A stretch of 64,000 bases of DNA from Paludibacteraceae bacterium. Lineage in GTDB: Bacteria > Bacteroidota > Bacteroidia > Bacteroidales > Paludibacteraceae. The position numbers and the translations under genes are program-made. Where the stretch lies: positions 1 through 64,000 of the forward strand of contig JAFSJN010000001.1 of assembly GCA_017439235.1 (NCBI GenBank), read 5' to 3'. This document shows, one piece after another, positions 52,017 through 60,998 of the stretch (its first letter is position 1; each line of letters begins with the position of its first letter). The notes under the pieces are model-generated. The model searched no databases. It was given only the letters and a program-made list of their open reading frames with translations, and was not told the DNA's origin.

Positions 52017-53288
52017 ATGGACGAAACTTTTTATCATATTTTACCCAATGGAGTGAAAATTGTCCACCGAGCAACTGAAACTGAGGTGGCTTACGTGGGC
52101 GTAATGGTCGGTGCCGGTACACGCGATGAACACGAAGAAGAGAACGGCTTGGCACATTATATAGAGCATTGCGTATTTAAGGGGGCTGCTACACGCGGCA
52201 AGACGACTCAGCACCTCCATTCGCGCGATATAATTAATCGAATAGAAGATATAGGTGGCGAGATAAATGCTTATACTACCAAAGAGGAGACCGTCTTCTA
52301 CGCCGCCACACCTACAGGTCACTTTACCCGCACGCTCCGCCTACTGGCCGACATCGTCCTGCGGCCCACCTTCCCCAAGAAAGAGACCGACAAAGAAGTA
52401 GAAGTTATCTTAGACGAGATAGACAGCTATCAGGACTCACCCAGCGAATTGATCTACGATGACTTCGAGAATCTGGTCTTTGCTGGTCATTCGTTAGCCA
52501 TGCCTATCTTAGGAACCCGCAAGAGCCTGCGCCATATCAGCCGCAGCGCCCGTTATGCCAACGAATGGATGGCACACACCTACCGACCGGAACGCATAGT
52601 CGTATTCTCCCAGGGCAAGTTATCCCCAAAGACCGTCTTCCAAGCCGTGGCACGCGAGTTCGACGACGAAGCCTTCGCCTATCTTGCCCCACAAGCCGCA
52701 GAACGCATCGGATGGCAAGAACACGAGCCTGTCCACCCCTATCCTACCGCCTTATACCGCAAGCATACCCACCAGATGCACGTCATGCTCGGCAGACGCG
52801 CCTATCCTATCGGACACGAGAAACAACTGGCGCTATACCTGCTCAACAATATACTCGGCGGAGGAGCGATGTCCTCACGCCTAAATATGGCGCTGCGCGA
52901 ACAGAAAGGATTGGTCTACACTATCGAATCGCAATACACACCCCTTAGCGACACCGGCTATTGGAGTATTTACTTCGCCGCAGATAGCGCTGACAAAGAA
53001 CAGTGCATGGACCTTATCCGCAAGCAGTTGGAACAACTGCGCGAACGTCCGCTCACTGCCTCACAACTGCAACGCGCACTCACCCGACTCCACGGCCAGA
53101 TGGCCATATCTGCCGAGAATAGAGAGAATAACGCCTTAGCCATGGGCAAACTGATGCTCTATCATAACCAGGCACCTACATGGCAAGAGACATTCCGACA
53201 CATTGAGGAACTCACTGCCAATCAGTTATGGGATACGGCGCAGGAAATGTACGATCCGGACAAATTGTTCGTACTCAGTTACGAATAA
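52017..53288 (+). CDS. M16 (insulinase-type) zinc peptidase
   Basis: 423 residues from the ATG at 52017. The inverted zinc motif H-x-x-E-H is H47-Y-I-E50-H51 (GLAHYIEHCVF), and a later Glu should complete the site (EVEVILDEIDSY). The second half contains the usual LYLLNNILGGGAMSSRLN segment and is the non-catalytic half of the clamshell. There is no signal peptide, so it probably acts in the cytoplasm on peptides. Such single-chain M16 proteins often pair as homodimers. It has no clear promoter of its own. Confidence 0.9.
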   Translation: MDETFYHILPNGVKIVHRATETEVAYVGVMVGAGTRDEHEEENGLAHYIEHCVFKGAATRGKTTQHLHSRDIINRIEDIGGEINAYTTKEETVFYAATPTGHFTRTLRLLADIVLRPTFPKKETDKEVEVILDEIDSYQDSPSELIYDDFENLVFAGHSLAMPILGTRKSLRHISRSARYANEWMAHTYRPERIVVFSQGKLSPKTVFQAVAREFDDEAFAYLAPQAAERIGWQEHEPVHPYPTALYRKHTHQMHVMLGRRAYPIGHEKQLALYLLNNILGGGAMSSRLNMALREQKGLVYTIESQYTPLSDTGYWSIYFAADSADKEQCMDLIRKQLEQLRERPLTASQLQRALTRLHGQMAISAENRENNALAMGKLMLYHNQAPTWQETFRHIEELTANQLWDTAQEMYDPDKLFVLSYE

Positions 53289-53362
53289 ACACTGCATAAA
53301 CTTTCATTTTATACACAAAATAAGGTCTTTTATGGGGAAAAAGTGTTTTTCTCCATTAAATA

Positions 53363-53394
53363 TTTGCATATTTCAATTCTTTTTTGTAATTTTG
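53363..53394 (+). promoter_or_regulatory. Promoter of the SusC-SusD operon
   Basis: TTTG (53363-53366), 20-nt gap, TAATTTTG (53387-53394). The leader to susC is about 55 nt and has no obvious hairpin. Confidence 0.75.
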
Positions 53395-53455
53395 CGGGCT
53401 AATTCCGTAATGTACCCTTTTTGGAACGGAAAAAATATTAACACAAAATACAAGA

Positions 53456-56400
53456 ATGATGAAAAGATTATGCATGTTTATGGTACTCTGCCTAACCACT
53501 CTGGGCATGTTCGCTGCAGAACGGTTAATTAAGGGTATTATTAAAGATGAGAAAGGCGAACCCGTCATCGGAGCCAGCATTCAAGTGAAAGGCACCACTA
53601 TTGGTACCATTTCCGGCTATGACGGAGATTTCGAGCTGAGTGTGCCCGAGGATGCTAAGACATTAGTCATCACCTATGTGGGCATGAAGCCGATGGAAGT
53701 AGCCATCAAAGACAATTTGCAAATCACGTTGAAGGAAGACAGTGAGGTGCTGAAAGATGTAGTAGTAACCGGTTACGGTAACGTATCGAAAGGTAGTTTT
53801 GCCGGATCGGCGCAAACCGTTAAAGCTGAGACGATTGAGAAGAAAGCTCCGTCTGAGATATCTAAGGCCTTGGCTAACGAGGTTGCCGGTGTACAAGTTA
53901 TCCAAACTACAGGTCAGCCCGGTTCGAATGCTACCATCCGTATCCGTGGTATCGGCTCTATCAATGCCAGCCGTGCTCCGCTGTACGTAGTAGACGGTGT
54001 GGCTTACGATGGCGATATCTCGTCTATCGACCCTGCCGACATTGCTAGCACCACCATCTTGAAGGATGCTACTGCTACCTCATTGTACGGTAGCCGCGGT
54101 GCCAACGGTGTTATCGTGATTACTACTAAAAAAGGTAACGCCAACGAGGAAGCCAAGATTACCGTAGAAGCCAACTATGGTGCCAATATGCGCTTGCTGC
54201 CCATGTACGAGGTTATCAGCGACCCGCAAGAGTACGTGGAGATGGCTTGGCAGAGCTTGTATAACTCATCCGGTGCATCTTCGCTCGAAGGACGTATCAA
54301 AGATGCCAACACCCGTCTGTTCAGTAAGAGCGGTCTGCCCGAGGCATACAACCTGTGGAACGCCAAAGGTAACGAGCTGATTAACGGTTATACCGGCAAG
54401 TTCTACGACGATATTACGATGAAGGAATGCTACAAGGGTATGCAGAGTTGGAAAAACGCCATCTTCCGCATCGGCCAGAAGGCGGAAGCTAAAGTCAGCA
54501 TCTCCGGTGGTAAAGATAAGACGACCTACTATACCAGTTTCGGTTACCTCAAGGACGAAGGTTACTATATCGGTTCTGACTTCGACCGTTTCTCGGTACG
54601 TAGCAATATCGAACACCAGGCTAAGAAATGGCTGAAGGGAAGTTTGAATATGTCGTATGCCTATACGTCTATCAACAATCCCGGTCAAGGCAGCAACATG
54701 AACAACGGTTTCGCCTATGTCAACGGTATTCCGCCTATCTATCCCGTTTACGAATACAACGAGGATGGTACGATTAAGCGTGACCCGAAGACAGGAGGAA
54801 AGATGTACGACTACGGTATGCACGAAGGTTACGGACGTGGTTTCGGTAGCGGTATCAACCCTGCCGGTGCCCTGCGTTTGGACAAACAGCGCACCGAGGC
54901 ACACAATGTCATGGGTGTGGCTATGTTGGAGGCAAAGCTCTACAAGGGATTGACCCTGAGCGCTACTGCCAGCGTACAATACTTAGGCTATCAGGGCTCG
55001 CGTCTGACCAATAAATACTATGGTGATGCTGCCGGTATCGGACGTATCTACAAGGAACAAGTCAACATGCTCAACTTTGTCGCTCAACAGATGTTGGAAT
55101 ATAAGAACACCTTTGGTGAGCACGATGTAGATGTATTAGCCGGTCACGAAACCACCTACCAAAAGGTCGGACAGATGTTCGGTTCGAAAGATTACATTGC
55201 CGATCCCGGAAGTCTCGAATGGGGTAATGCGGTTAAGAACAGTTACATGTCCTCGGGTACTGCTACGGAGACCTTGGAGAGCTACTTTGCCAAGGCCAGC
55301 TACTGGTACAACGAGCGTTACGGTATTACCGCCAACTATCGTGCCGATGGTTCCAGTAAGTTTGCTAAGGGTCACCGCTGGGGACACTTCGGTAGTGTAG
55401 GTATCGCATGGAAACTGACCAACGAAGAGTTCATGGCTCCTGCTAAGGACATTTTGAAAGATGCTAAGCTGCACTTCAGTTGGGGTATGCTGGGTAACAA
55501 GGAAATCGGTTCCGACCGTTTCCACGATATGTACTCTATTGAGTATTCTGACGGCCGCGTAGGTTATGTATGGAGTTCGAAAGGTAGTCCTACCTTGACT
55601 TGGGAGAAGACCTCTATGTTCGACTTAGGTCTGGAATTCACGATCAGCAAGTATTTGGATATGGAGTTAACATACTTCCATAAGACGACTACCGACTGCT
55701 TGATGCCGCAATATATGCCGCCTTCAATCGGTTACTCGTCCGTTTGGATTAACGGTGGCGAGATGGTCAACCAAGGTTTTGAGTTCCAAGGTGAACTACA
55801 CGCAGTAGATATGCGTAATATCAAACTGAATTTCCGCTTCAATGGTGGTTTCTATCGCAATAAGATTACCAAATTGCCCAAGTCGATTGACGAAACCAAC
55901 GAGGATATGGACACCAACGGAGGCTTAGTGGTAGGCCACAGTATGTATGACTACAACATGCGTAAATATGCCGGCGTAGACTACAATACCGGTGAAGCCA
56001 TGTACGTAGGTTACTACGATAGCGATAAGGGTGGTTTTGGCCGCAAAGACGCCAGCTTGGTAGACGATGGCGACAACTACATCAGCGATGTAGACCTCTA
56101 TCGTCGTCAGCACCCGAATGCTCATATCGACACCGTACACACCACCAATGCCGCATACTGCGGTTCCGACTTCAACGGCAAATCGGCTATCCCCGATTTG
56201 GAAGGTGGTTTCGGTATCAACTTCGAGGTATATGGTGTTACTTTGGATATCACCTGCGGTTACCGTATCGGTGGTTATGGTTACGACAACTCGTACGCCA
56301 TGTTGATGGCCAACGAGAAAGTAGGTAACTACAACTGGCACGTGGATATGCGTAACGCATGGACTGAGGAGAACCGCAATACCAATATTCCTCGTCTGAA

Positions 56401-56680
56401 TAATGGTGGCGATGCCTACTCCAACGCCGTATCCGATCGCTTCTTGACCAGCAACTCGTACCTGAGCCTGAACAACGTTCGCTTAGGTTATAAGTTCCAA
56501 AAGAAGTTGATTGAGAAGATCAAACTGAGCAAACTGGAGTTGTATGTACAGGGCGACAACTTAGCTATCGTAACCGCTCGCAAGGGTTACAACCCGATTG
56601 TAAGTGCTACCGGTAGTTCCAATGCATATCAATACACTCCGCTGTCCACGATTATGGGTGGTATCAAGATTCAATTCTAA
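53456..56680 (+). CDS. SusC/RagA-type TonB-dependent outer-membrane transporter
   Basis: 1,074 residues. Signal peptide (about 1-20), a carboxypeptidase-like domain (about 22-95, GIIKDEKGEPVIGASIQV), a TonB box near DVVVTGYGN, the plug (ATIRIRGIGSINASRAPLYVVDGV), and a C-terminal barrel. SusC-like proteins import oligosaccharides or peptides with the lipoprotein SusD as lid. The genes downstream (two secreted proteases) and the absence of glycoside hydrolases point to peptides, as in the RagAB system of Porphyromonas. The gene has its own promoter and lies first in the operon. Confidence 0.93.
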   Translation: MMKRLCMFMVLCLTTLGMFAAERLIKGIIKDEKGEPVIGASIQVKGTTIGTISGYDGDFELSVPEDAKTLVITYVGMKPMEVAIKDNLQITLKEDSEVLKDVVVTGYGNVSKGSFAGSAQTVKAETIEKKAPSEISKALANEVAGVQVIQTTGQPGSNATIRIRGIGSINASRAPLYVVDGVAYDGDISSIDPADIASTTILKDATATSLYGSRGANGVIVITTKKGNANEEAKITVEANYGANMRLLPMYEVISDPQEYVEMAWQSLYNSSGASSLEGRIKDANTRLFSKSGLPEAYNLWNAKGNELINGYTGKFYDDITMKECYKGMQSWKNAIFRIGQKAEAKVSISGGKDKTTYYTSFGYLKDEGYYIGSDFDRFSVRSNIEHQAKKWLKGSLNMSYAYTSINNPGQGSNMNNGFAYVNGIPPIYPVYEYNEDGTIKRDPKTGGKMYDYGMHEGYGRGFGSGINPAGALRLDKQRTEAHNVMGVAMLEAKLYKGLTLSATASVQYLGYQGSRLTNKYYGDAAGIGRIYKEQVNMLNFVAQQMLEYKNTFGEHDVDVLAGHETTYQKVGQMFGSKDYIADPGSLEWGNAVKNSYMSSGTATETLESYFAKASYWYNERYGITANYRADGSSKFAKGHRWGHFGSVGIAWKLTNEEFMAPAKDILKDAKLHFSWGMLGNKEIGSDRFHDMYSIEYSDGRVGYVWSSKGSPTLTWEKTSMFDLGLEFTISKYLDMELTYFHKTTTDCLMPQYMPPSIGYSSVWINGGEMVNQGFEFQGELHAVDMRNIKLNFRFNGGFYRNKITKLPKSIDETNEDMDTNGGLVVGHSMYDYNMRKYAGVDYNTGEAMYVGYYDSDKGGFGRKDASLVDDGDNYISDVDLYRRQHPNAHIDTVHTTNAAYCGSDFNGKSAIPDLEGGFGINFEVYGVTLDITCGYRIGGYGYDNSYAMLMANEKVGNYNWHVDMRNAWTEENRNTNIPRLNNGGDAYSNAVSDRFLTSNSYLSLNNVRLGYKFQKKLIEKIKLSKLELYVQGDNLAIVTARKGYNPIVSATGSSNAYQYTPLSTIMGGIKIQF

Positions 56681-56715
56681 TGAATGACCGGTACAAACGA
56701 TAAATGAGAATGATT

Positions 56716-58416
56716 ATGAAAAAGAGTATTATATTAGCAGCTATCGCAGCTGTAGTGCTGACGGGTTGCAAAGATAGTTTCTTAGACCGCCAATACGAAG
56801 GTGAAGCTATCAGCCAGGAGAAATTCGAGAGACTCGGAAGCGAGACCTTGGAAGGTACCCTGCTGGGCTTGTACACGATGATTTATTCGGACGGCAGCAG
56901 TAGCCACGATGTATTCGGCCAACGCAGTATCGACCTGTGGGGTGATATCTTGTGCGGCGATATAGCCGTTACCAACAAAACCTACGGATGGTTATACCGC
57001 GATGAGCAGATGTTGACCGCTACAGGACGTACCGGCTACGTATGGGGTTTCTACTACGACCTGATTCACAACGCTAACGCAGTGATTGAGACCATTTACA
57101 ACAATAAGGAGTTCACCGGACGCATCGAGCAATACGGACTGCCGTCGGCTAACGATACCGCCTATAAGTATTTCGAGGCCAACGACACCACGTATGCCGT
57201 TTATCTGGCTCAAGCTTTGTCGCTGCGTGCATACTGCTATGCCAACATCTTCCGTTGGTATACGCCGGTTAACTACTATCCGGTGGGTACCTCCAGCTTC
57301 ATGACCGGTCAAGACATCACTACCTATCAGTGTGCACCGGTGTATAACGAGACCAACTACACCAAGCCGCAAGCCCTTTCGACCTCGGAACAAGTATTCC
57401 AACAGGTGTATAAGGACTTCAGCGATGCTATTATGTACTTCGATGCCTTTGGTGGTTATGATCGTACCAGTAAGTTGCAGATTGATGAGTACGTAGCTCG
57501 TGGATTATTCGCTTATGCGCTGATTAACGCTGTTCCTTACTACAGAGAGTTGGACAATGCTAAATACACTGCCTACAATACCTTAGCCCTGCAATTGGCT
57601 GACTCTGTTATTACAAGCGGTGAATTCCAGATGATTAATCGCCAGAACTTAACAGAGACCGGTTTCAACGATGCCAGCAATCCCAGCTGGATGTGGGGAC
57701 AAACGGTCGTAACCGAGACCGCCGGCGGCCTCAAGAGCTGGTTCGGTCAGGTGGATATCCACTCCTATAGTTACGCGTGGGCAGGTGATACTAAGGTTAT
57801 CGATGAAAACCTACTCGGATCACTCAAAGACGGTCACCCCTGGGATGCACGTGTCCTGTGGTTTAACGATGGCGAGACCAAGTCGGCCTTCAAGGATTGC
57901 CCTGACGGTAAGTTCTTCTCCAATAAGAACCGTTACTCCACCGCTGCTGAGGATATTGACCGCGAATGGTTGAGCGACAACGTGCTGATGCGTTTTGAGA
58001 GCATGTACCTCATTGCTGCCGAAGCAGCTATGAACTTGGACCAAATAGCTAAAGCCAAAGAGTACTTAACCACGCTTACCGCTGAGCGCGTCCTCGATGA
58101 CGACAGCGAGACCATCAACGAATACAATGATTTTGTCAATTCGTTGAGCAGTGCCGATAAGTTCCGCACCGAGCTGACCTACAACTGGCGTGTAGAGATG
58201 TGGGGCGAAGGCTTTGGCTTGCAGACCTTCCGTCGTCTAACCGGTACGACCAAACGTGGCGGTAACCACGACTACGCCGGTGGACAGGAAGTAAACGCTA
58301 CCGATGCCAGCTTCAACATGCAGATTCCGACATCGGAGGCCACCTACAATCCTTACGTAGGCGATGATAATCGCAACAAAATTGTCAAATTTACCAAATT
58401 GACAAAAGCATACTAA
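56716..58416 (+). CDS. SusD/RagB-type surface lipoprotein
   Basis: 566 residues from the ATG at 56716 (alternatives at 56704 and 56710). The lipoprotein signal ends VLTGCKDSF. LSLRAYCYANIFRWYTPVNYYP is the TPR-like helical core of the SusD fold, and the C-terminal region ends in NPYVGDDNRNK. It caps the transporter and binds the substrate at the surface. It lies 35 nt after susC. Confidence 0.92.
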   Translation: MKKSIILAAIAAVVLTGCKDSFLDRQYEGEAISQEKFERLGSETLEGTLLGLYTMIYSDGSSSHDVFGQRSIDLWGDILCGDIAVTNKTYGWLYRDEQMLTATGRTGYVWGFYYDLIHNANAVIETIYNNKEFTGRIEQYGLPSANDTAYKYFEANDTTYAVYLAQALSLRAYCYANIFRWYTPVNYYPVGTSSFMTGQDITTYQCAPVYNETNYTKPQALSTSEQVFQQVYKDFSDAIMYFDAFGGYDRTSKLQIDEYVARGLFAYALINAVPYYRELDNAKYTAYNTLALQLADSVITSGEFQMINRQNLTETGFNDASNPSWMWGQTVVTETAGGLKSWFGQVDIHSYSYAWAGDTKVIDENLLGSLKDGHPWDARVLWFNDGETKSAFKDCPDGKFFSNKNRYSTAAEDIDREWLSDNVLMRFESMYLIAAEAAMNLDQIAKAKEYLTTLTAERVLDDDSETINEYNDFVNSLSSADKFRTELTYNWRVEMWGEGFGLQTFRRLTGTTKRGGNHDYAGGQEVNATDASFNMQIPTSEATYNPYVGDDNRNKIVKFTKLTKAY

Positions 58417-58458
58417 AATAATCAACTGTTTAATTTTTAAATCAATTCATTAAAGCGT

Positions 58459-59682
58459 ATGAAAAAGATTTTATTCGGAGTATTACTCCTCAGCGTGGCA
58501 ATGATTTTTGCCGCCTGCAAAAAAGACAGCAAGAGCGGTAGTGGCTCGAGTCTGAATTCTCTCGCTATTAAGCCCGCTACGGCTACTCTTACCCCGGGTG
58601 AGACCCTGCGTTTGACCGCAGACTATGCTCCTAAGGGTGCTAAGGTTAACCTGAGTTGGGAGTCCAGCAACGAGGACGTTGTTGTAGTTAGCGAAAACGG
58701 TACCCTCACCGCCGGTGAAGAAGGTGAAGCCGTTATTACGTTATACGAAGCCAACAGCGGTAAGTCTGCTGTTTGCAACGTAACCGTTACCTCGTTCGTT
58801 AAGTCGTTGGTATTTACTCAGGCTTGCCTCTACATGTATGACATTGACAGTACTGAGTTGGTTACCTACCACCACTCTCGTCTCGGTGACCTGAAAGCCT
58901 TCAAGGCAGAGCAAGACCTGATGCTCTTCTCGGATGGTTTCTACTACAACGCCAGCGGTAAACTGGATGGCCCCGAAGATGCAGCTATCGCTATCTGGCC
59001 CAACACCATTTACGTAGCTCCTATCATGGAGAATCCTGCTTTGATTGAGATTTACGGTGAGAAAGTAGGCAACGTAGGCTTCACCCTTGGTGCATACTAT
59101 GTTGGCGGTCCTGACACACTGCTCACTCACAATGCTAAGCCCGGTAACATCACCGATGAGGCTGCTTATATTCAAGACGTAGTTGATGCTTTGAATGCAG
59201 GTTCCGCATCTTACTTCCAGGAGGCAGCTAAACTGCAAGAGGGTGCATGGGTTTCTATCTTCTTCACCCAGACGGATGATCAGGGTGAAGCTCATCGTTA
59301 TAGCAACTACATCAAGGATGGTAAGGTGCTCAAAGGTAGTGTCGTTGATATCGAAGGTACCCAAGGTTCTTCCGAATATATGGATAAGATTGACTACATC
59401 GCAATGGGTGTTCAATATCTTACCGATAAGAGCATTGACAACTATAGCGCTTATATGTTTGGTTGCAACCTCGCTGCTGACACGGTTAAAGATGTTATCT
59501 ACGCTGTAGACAATGAGGTTCACTTCGACGAGACCATCGTTTATACCTATGGCGAACTGCCCCAGGGTATCTCTGCTGAACCCAAGGCTGTGCTGCTGCC
59601 GGCTAAGCAACCCGCTGCTACTCGTATGAACCTGTTGAAGACCAACTACAGCAAAGTTGCCTTTGCTAAGTTTATGTTCTAA
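58459..59682 (+). CDS. BIG2-type lipoprotein of the SusCD operon
   Basis: 407 residues with lipoprotein signal (IFAACKKDSK). Residues 33-115 form a bacterial Ig-like (BIG2) domain (LAIKPATATLTPGETLRL, VVSENGTLTAGEEGEAVI). The rest (about 120-407) is unknown. It follows SusD by 42 nt and ends just before the terminator. A surface-exposed accessory binding protein of the uptake system is the likely role (inference). Confidence 0.8.
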   Translation: MKKILFGVLLLSVAMIFAACKKDSKSGSGSSLNSLAIKPATATLTPGETLRLTADYAPKGAKVNLSWESSNEDVVVVSENGTLTAGEEGEAVITLYEANSGKSAVCNVTVTSFVKSLVFTQACLYMYDIDSTELVTYHHSRLGDLKAFKAEQDLMLFSDGFYYNASGKLDGPEDAAIAIWPNTIYVAPIMENPALIEIYGEKVGNVGFTLGAYYVGGPDTLLTHNAKPGNITDEAAYIQDVVDALNAGSASYFQEAAKLQEGAWVSIFFTQTDDQGEAHRYSNYIKDGKVLKGSVVDIEGTQGSSEYMDKIDYIAMGVQYLTDKSIDNYSAYMFGCNLAADTVKDVIYAVDNEVHFDETIVYTYGELPQGISAEPKAVLLPAKQPAATRMNLLKTNYSKVAFAKFMF

Positions 59683-59702
59683 TTCCAACAAGGGTCAAAA
59701 AG

Positions 59703-59736
59703 AAAATGGTCGCTCCAGCGAGCGGCCATTTTTTTT
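59703..59736. terminator. Bidirectional terminator between the SusCD operon and the C10 protease
   Basis: AAAATGGTCGCT pairs with AGCGGCCATTTT (one G-T pair). It has T8 on the forward side and an A-run on the left that gives a T-run on the reverse strand, so it can serve both convergent genes. Confidence 0.85.
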
Positions 59737-59753
59737 GTTATCATATAGCTCTT

Positions 59754-60863
59754 TTAGCGAGCCATAAACTTACGTCCGTTGCGGATATATATTTGTCCGG
59801 GCGTCAACTCCGATACACGGCGACCAAGAATATCAAATACCGGAGCGTTCATATCTTCGCTCATAACGATTTGCGGGTCGGCCGTATAACCGGCAGGATA
59901 GATTTGTATAATCACACTCTGGTTGTACGATAAATCCATCTCATCGGTTTTAGGCGTTTGATACCAACCATTGGAAACGCCGCCCCACCCCCAGTCGTAG
60001 TGATAATAATAACGTGTACGTGTCGATGTCTTAGACATCTGGCAACCATCTAATACATAGGCGTGACCACTACCAGATTGTTGCTTAGAGGCCGCAAAAA
60101 GCGGACGATTGGCCTGTAATTCAGTCTTAATAAGATTAAACCACTGAGAATCGGTATAGTCAGCCTTATACACCATCTGGGCATCAATACTGAAATCAAA
60201 ATTAGTGAACAACGCATCAGGAACTAATTCCGACTGCGTGCCGCTACCATCTGTATCGTAATCCATCTTTACCGATACGCCGCAATAGTATACCAATTGC
60301 GCAATGGCGTTTCCCTGCTCTTCAGTATATTGTTGGTTGTAGTTGTGCAGGATATTGTTCCAATCCGGTTCATAGCCTTCGAAGGACTCAGTGATAGTAC
60401 GACCGGCATCTGTCTTATAAGACATCGAGCCATGACAAGTCTTAGGATGCTGCCAATATGTCATAATAGTTGCCATAGCCGTAGCTACACATCCGGTAAC
60501 ACAATGTTTTCCGGCCACCACGGGCGTCATATTATAGTACGGAGCATACTGGTGCTGGCGGATATCGCCCAACAGCGGACCGACAGAGTCAATAATCTCT
60601 GCTACCACTTGCTGCAGACGAGCAGGAGCCTGCTGATGAGTCAGTTGCGGATCAAAACCGATAGAACGCCAGGCAGAACGCATCTCGTCAGAGATAGCGG
60701 ACAACGTACCTTGCTCGGAATAGGCTACTACTTCGCCCGTTTCATCAATAGCGATAAATCCGCCATTCGGACGGTCGTAAATCTGCACCTTAGACGGTGC
60801 TGCTGCCCATAGCGTAGCACTTATCGCCAGGGACAAAAAGAAGAACAATTTTTTCATACGCAT
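59754..60863 (-). CDS. C10 (streptopain-type) cysteine protease, exported
   Basis: 369 residues; signal peptide 1-21. The catalytic Cys is C125 in CVTGCVATAMATIM and the catalytic His is H267 in SGSGHAYVLDG, so the site is intact. The N-terminal propeptide (about 25-105) resembles the SpeB/Prevotella interpain prodomain. The C-terminus (VFDILGRRV, then GQIYIRNGRKFMAR) is a short T9SS-like tail. It should be a secreted or surface protease. The promoter lies at 60878-60909, divergent from that of the M6 protease. The ATG at 60857 is an alternative start. Confidence 0.9.
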   Translation of the reverse strand: MRMKKLFFFLSLAISATLWAAAPSKVQIYDRPNGGFIAIDETGEVVAYSEQGTLSAISDEMRSAWRSIGFDPQLTHQQAPARLQQVVAEIIDSVGPLLGDIRQHQYAPYYNMTPVVAGKHCVTGCVATAMATIMTYWQHPKTCHGSMSYKTDAGRTITESFEGYEPDWNNILHNYNQQYTEEQGNAIAQLVYYCGVSVKMDYDTDGSGTQSELVPDALFTNFDFSIDAQMVYKADYTDSQWFNLIKTELQANRPLFAASKQQSGSGHAYVLDGCQMSKTSTRTRYYYHYDWGWGGVSNGWYQTPKTDEMDLSYNQSVIIQIYPAGYTADPQIVMSEDMNAPVFDILGRRVSELTPGQIYIRNGRKFMAR

Positions 60864-60877
60864 AATACTTTACGGCG

Positions 60878-60909
60878 CAAAGGTACAAAAAAATTCAGAA
60901 TAGCACAAA
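60878..60909 (-). promoter_or_regulatory. Promoter of the C10 protease gene
   Basis: Reverse-strand TTTG (60906-60909), 20-nt gap, TACCTTTG (60878-60885). Divergent from the M6 promoter. Confidence 0.75.
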
Positions 60910-60936
60910 TAATTTCGCCTTTTTCTGGCAATAAAG

Positions 60937-60967
60937 TTGCATAAATGCATCTTTTTTTGTACCTTTG
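60937..60967 (+). promoter_or_regulatory. Promoter of the M6 metalloprotease gene
   Basis: TTG (60937-60939), 20-nt gap, TACCTTTG (60960-60967). The leader is about 25 nt. Confidence 0.75.
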
Positions 60968-60998
60968 CACACTTTTTTGACCTCAATATGCCTAAAAG

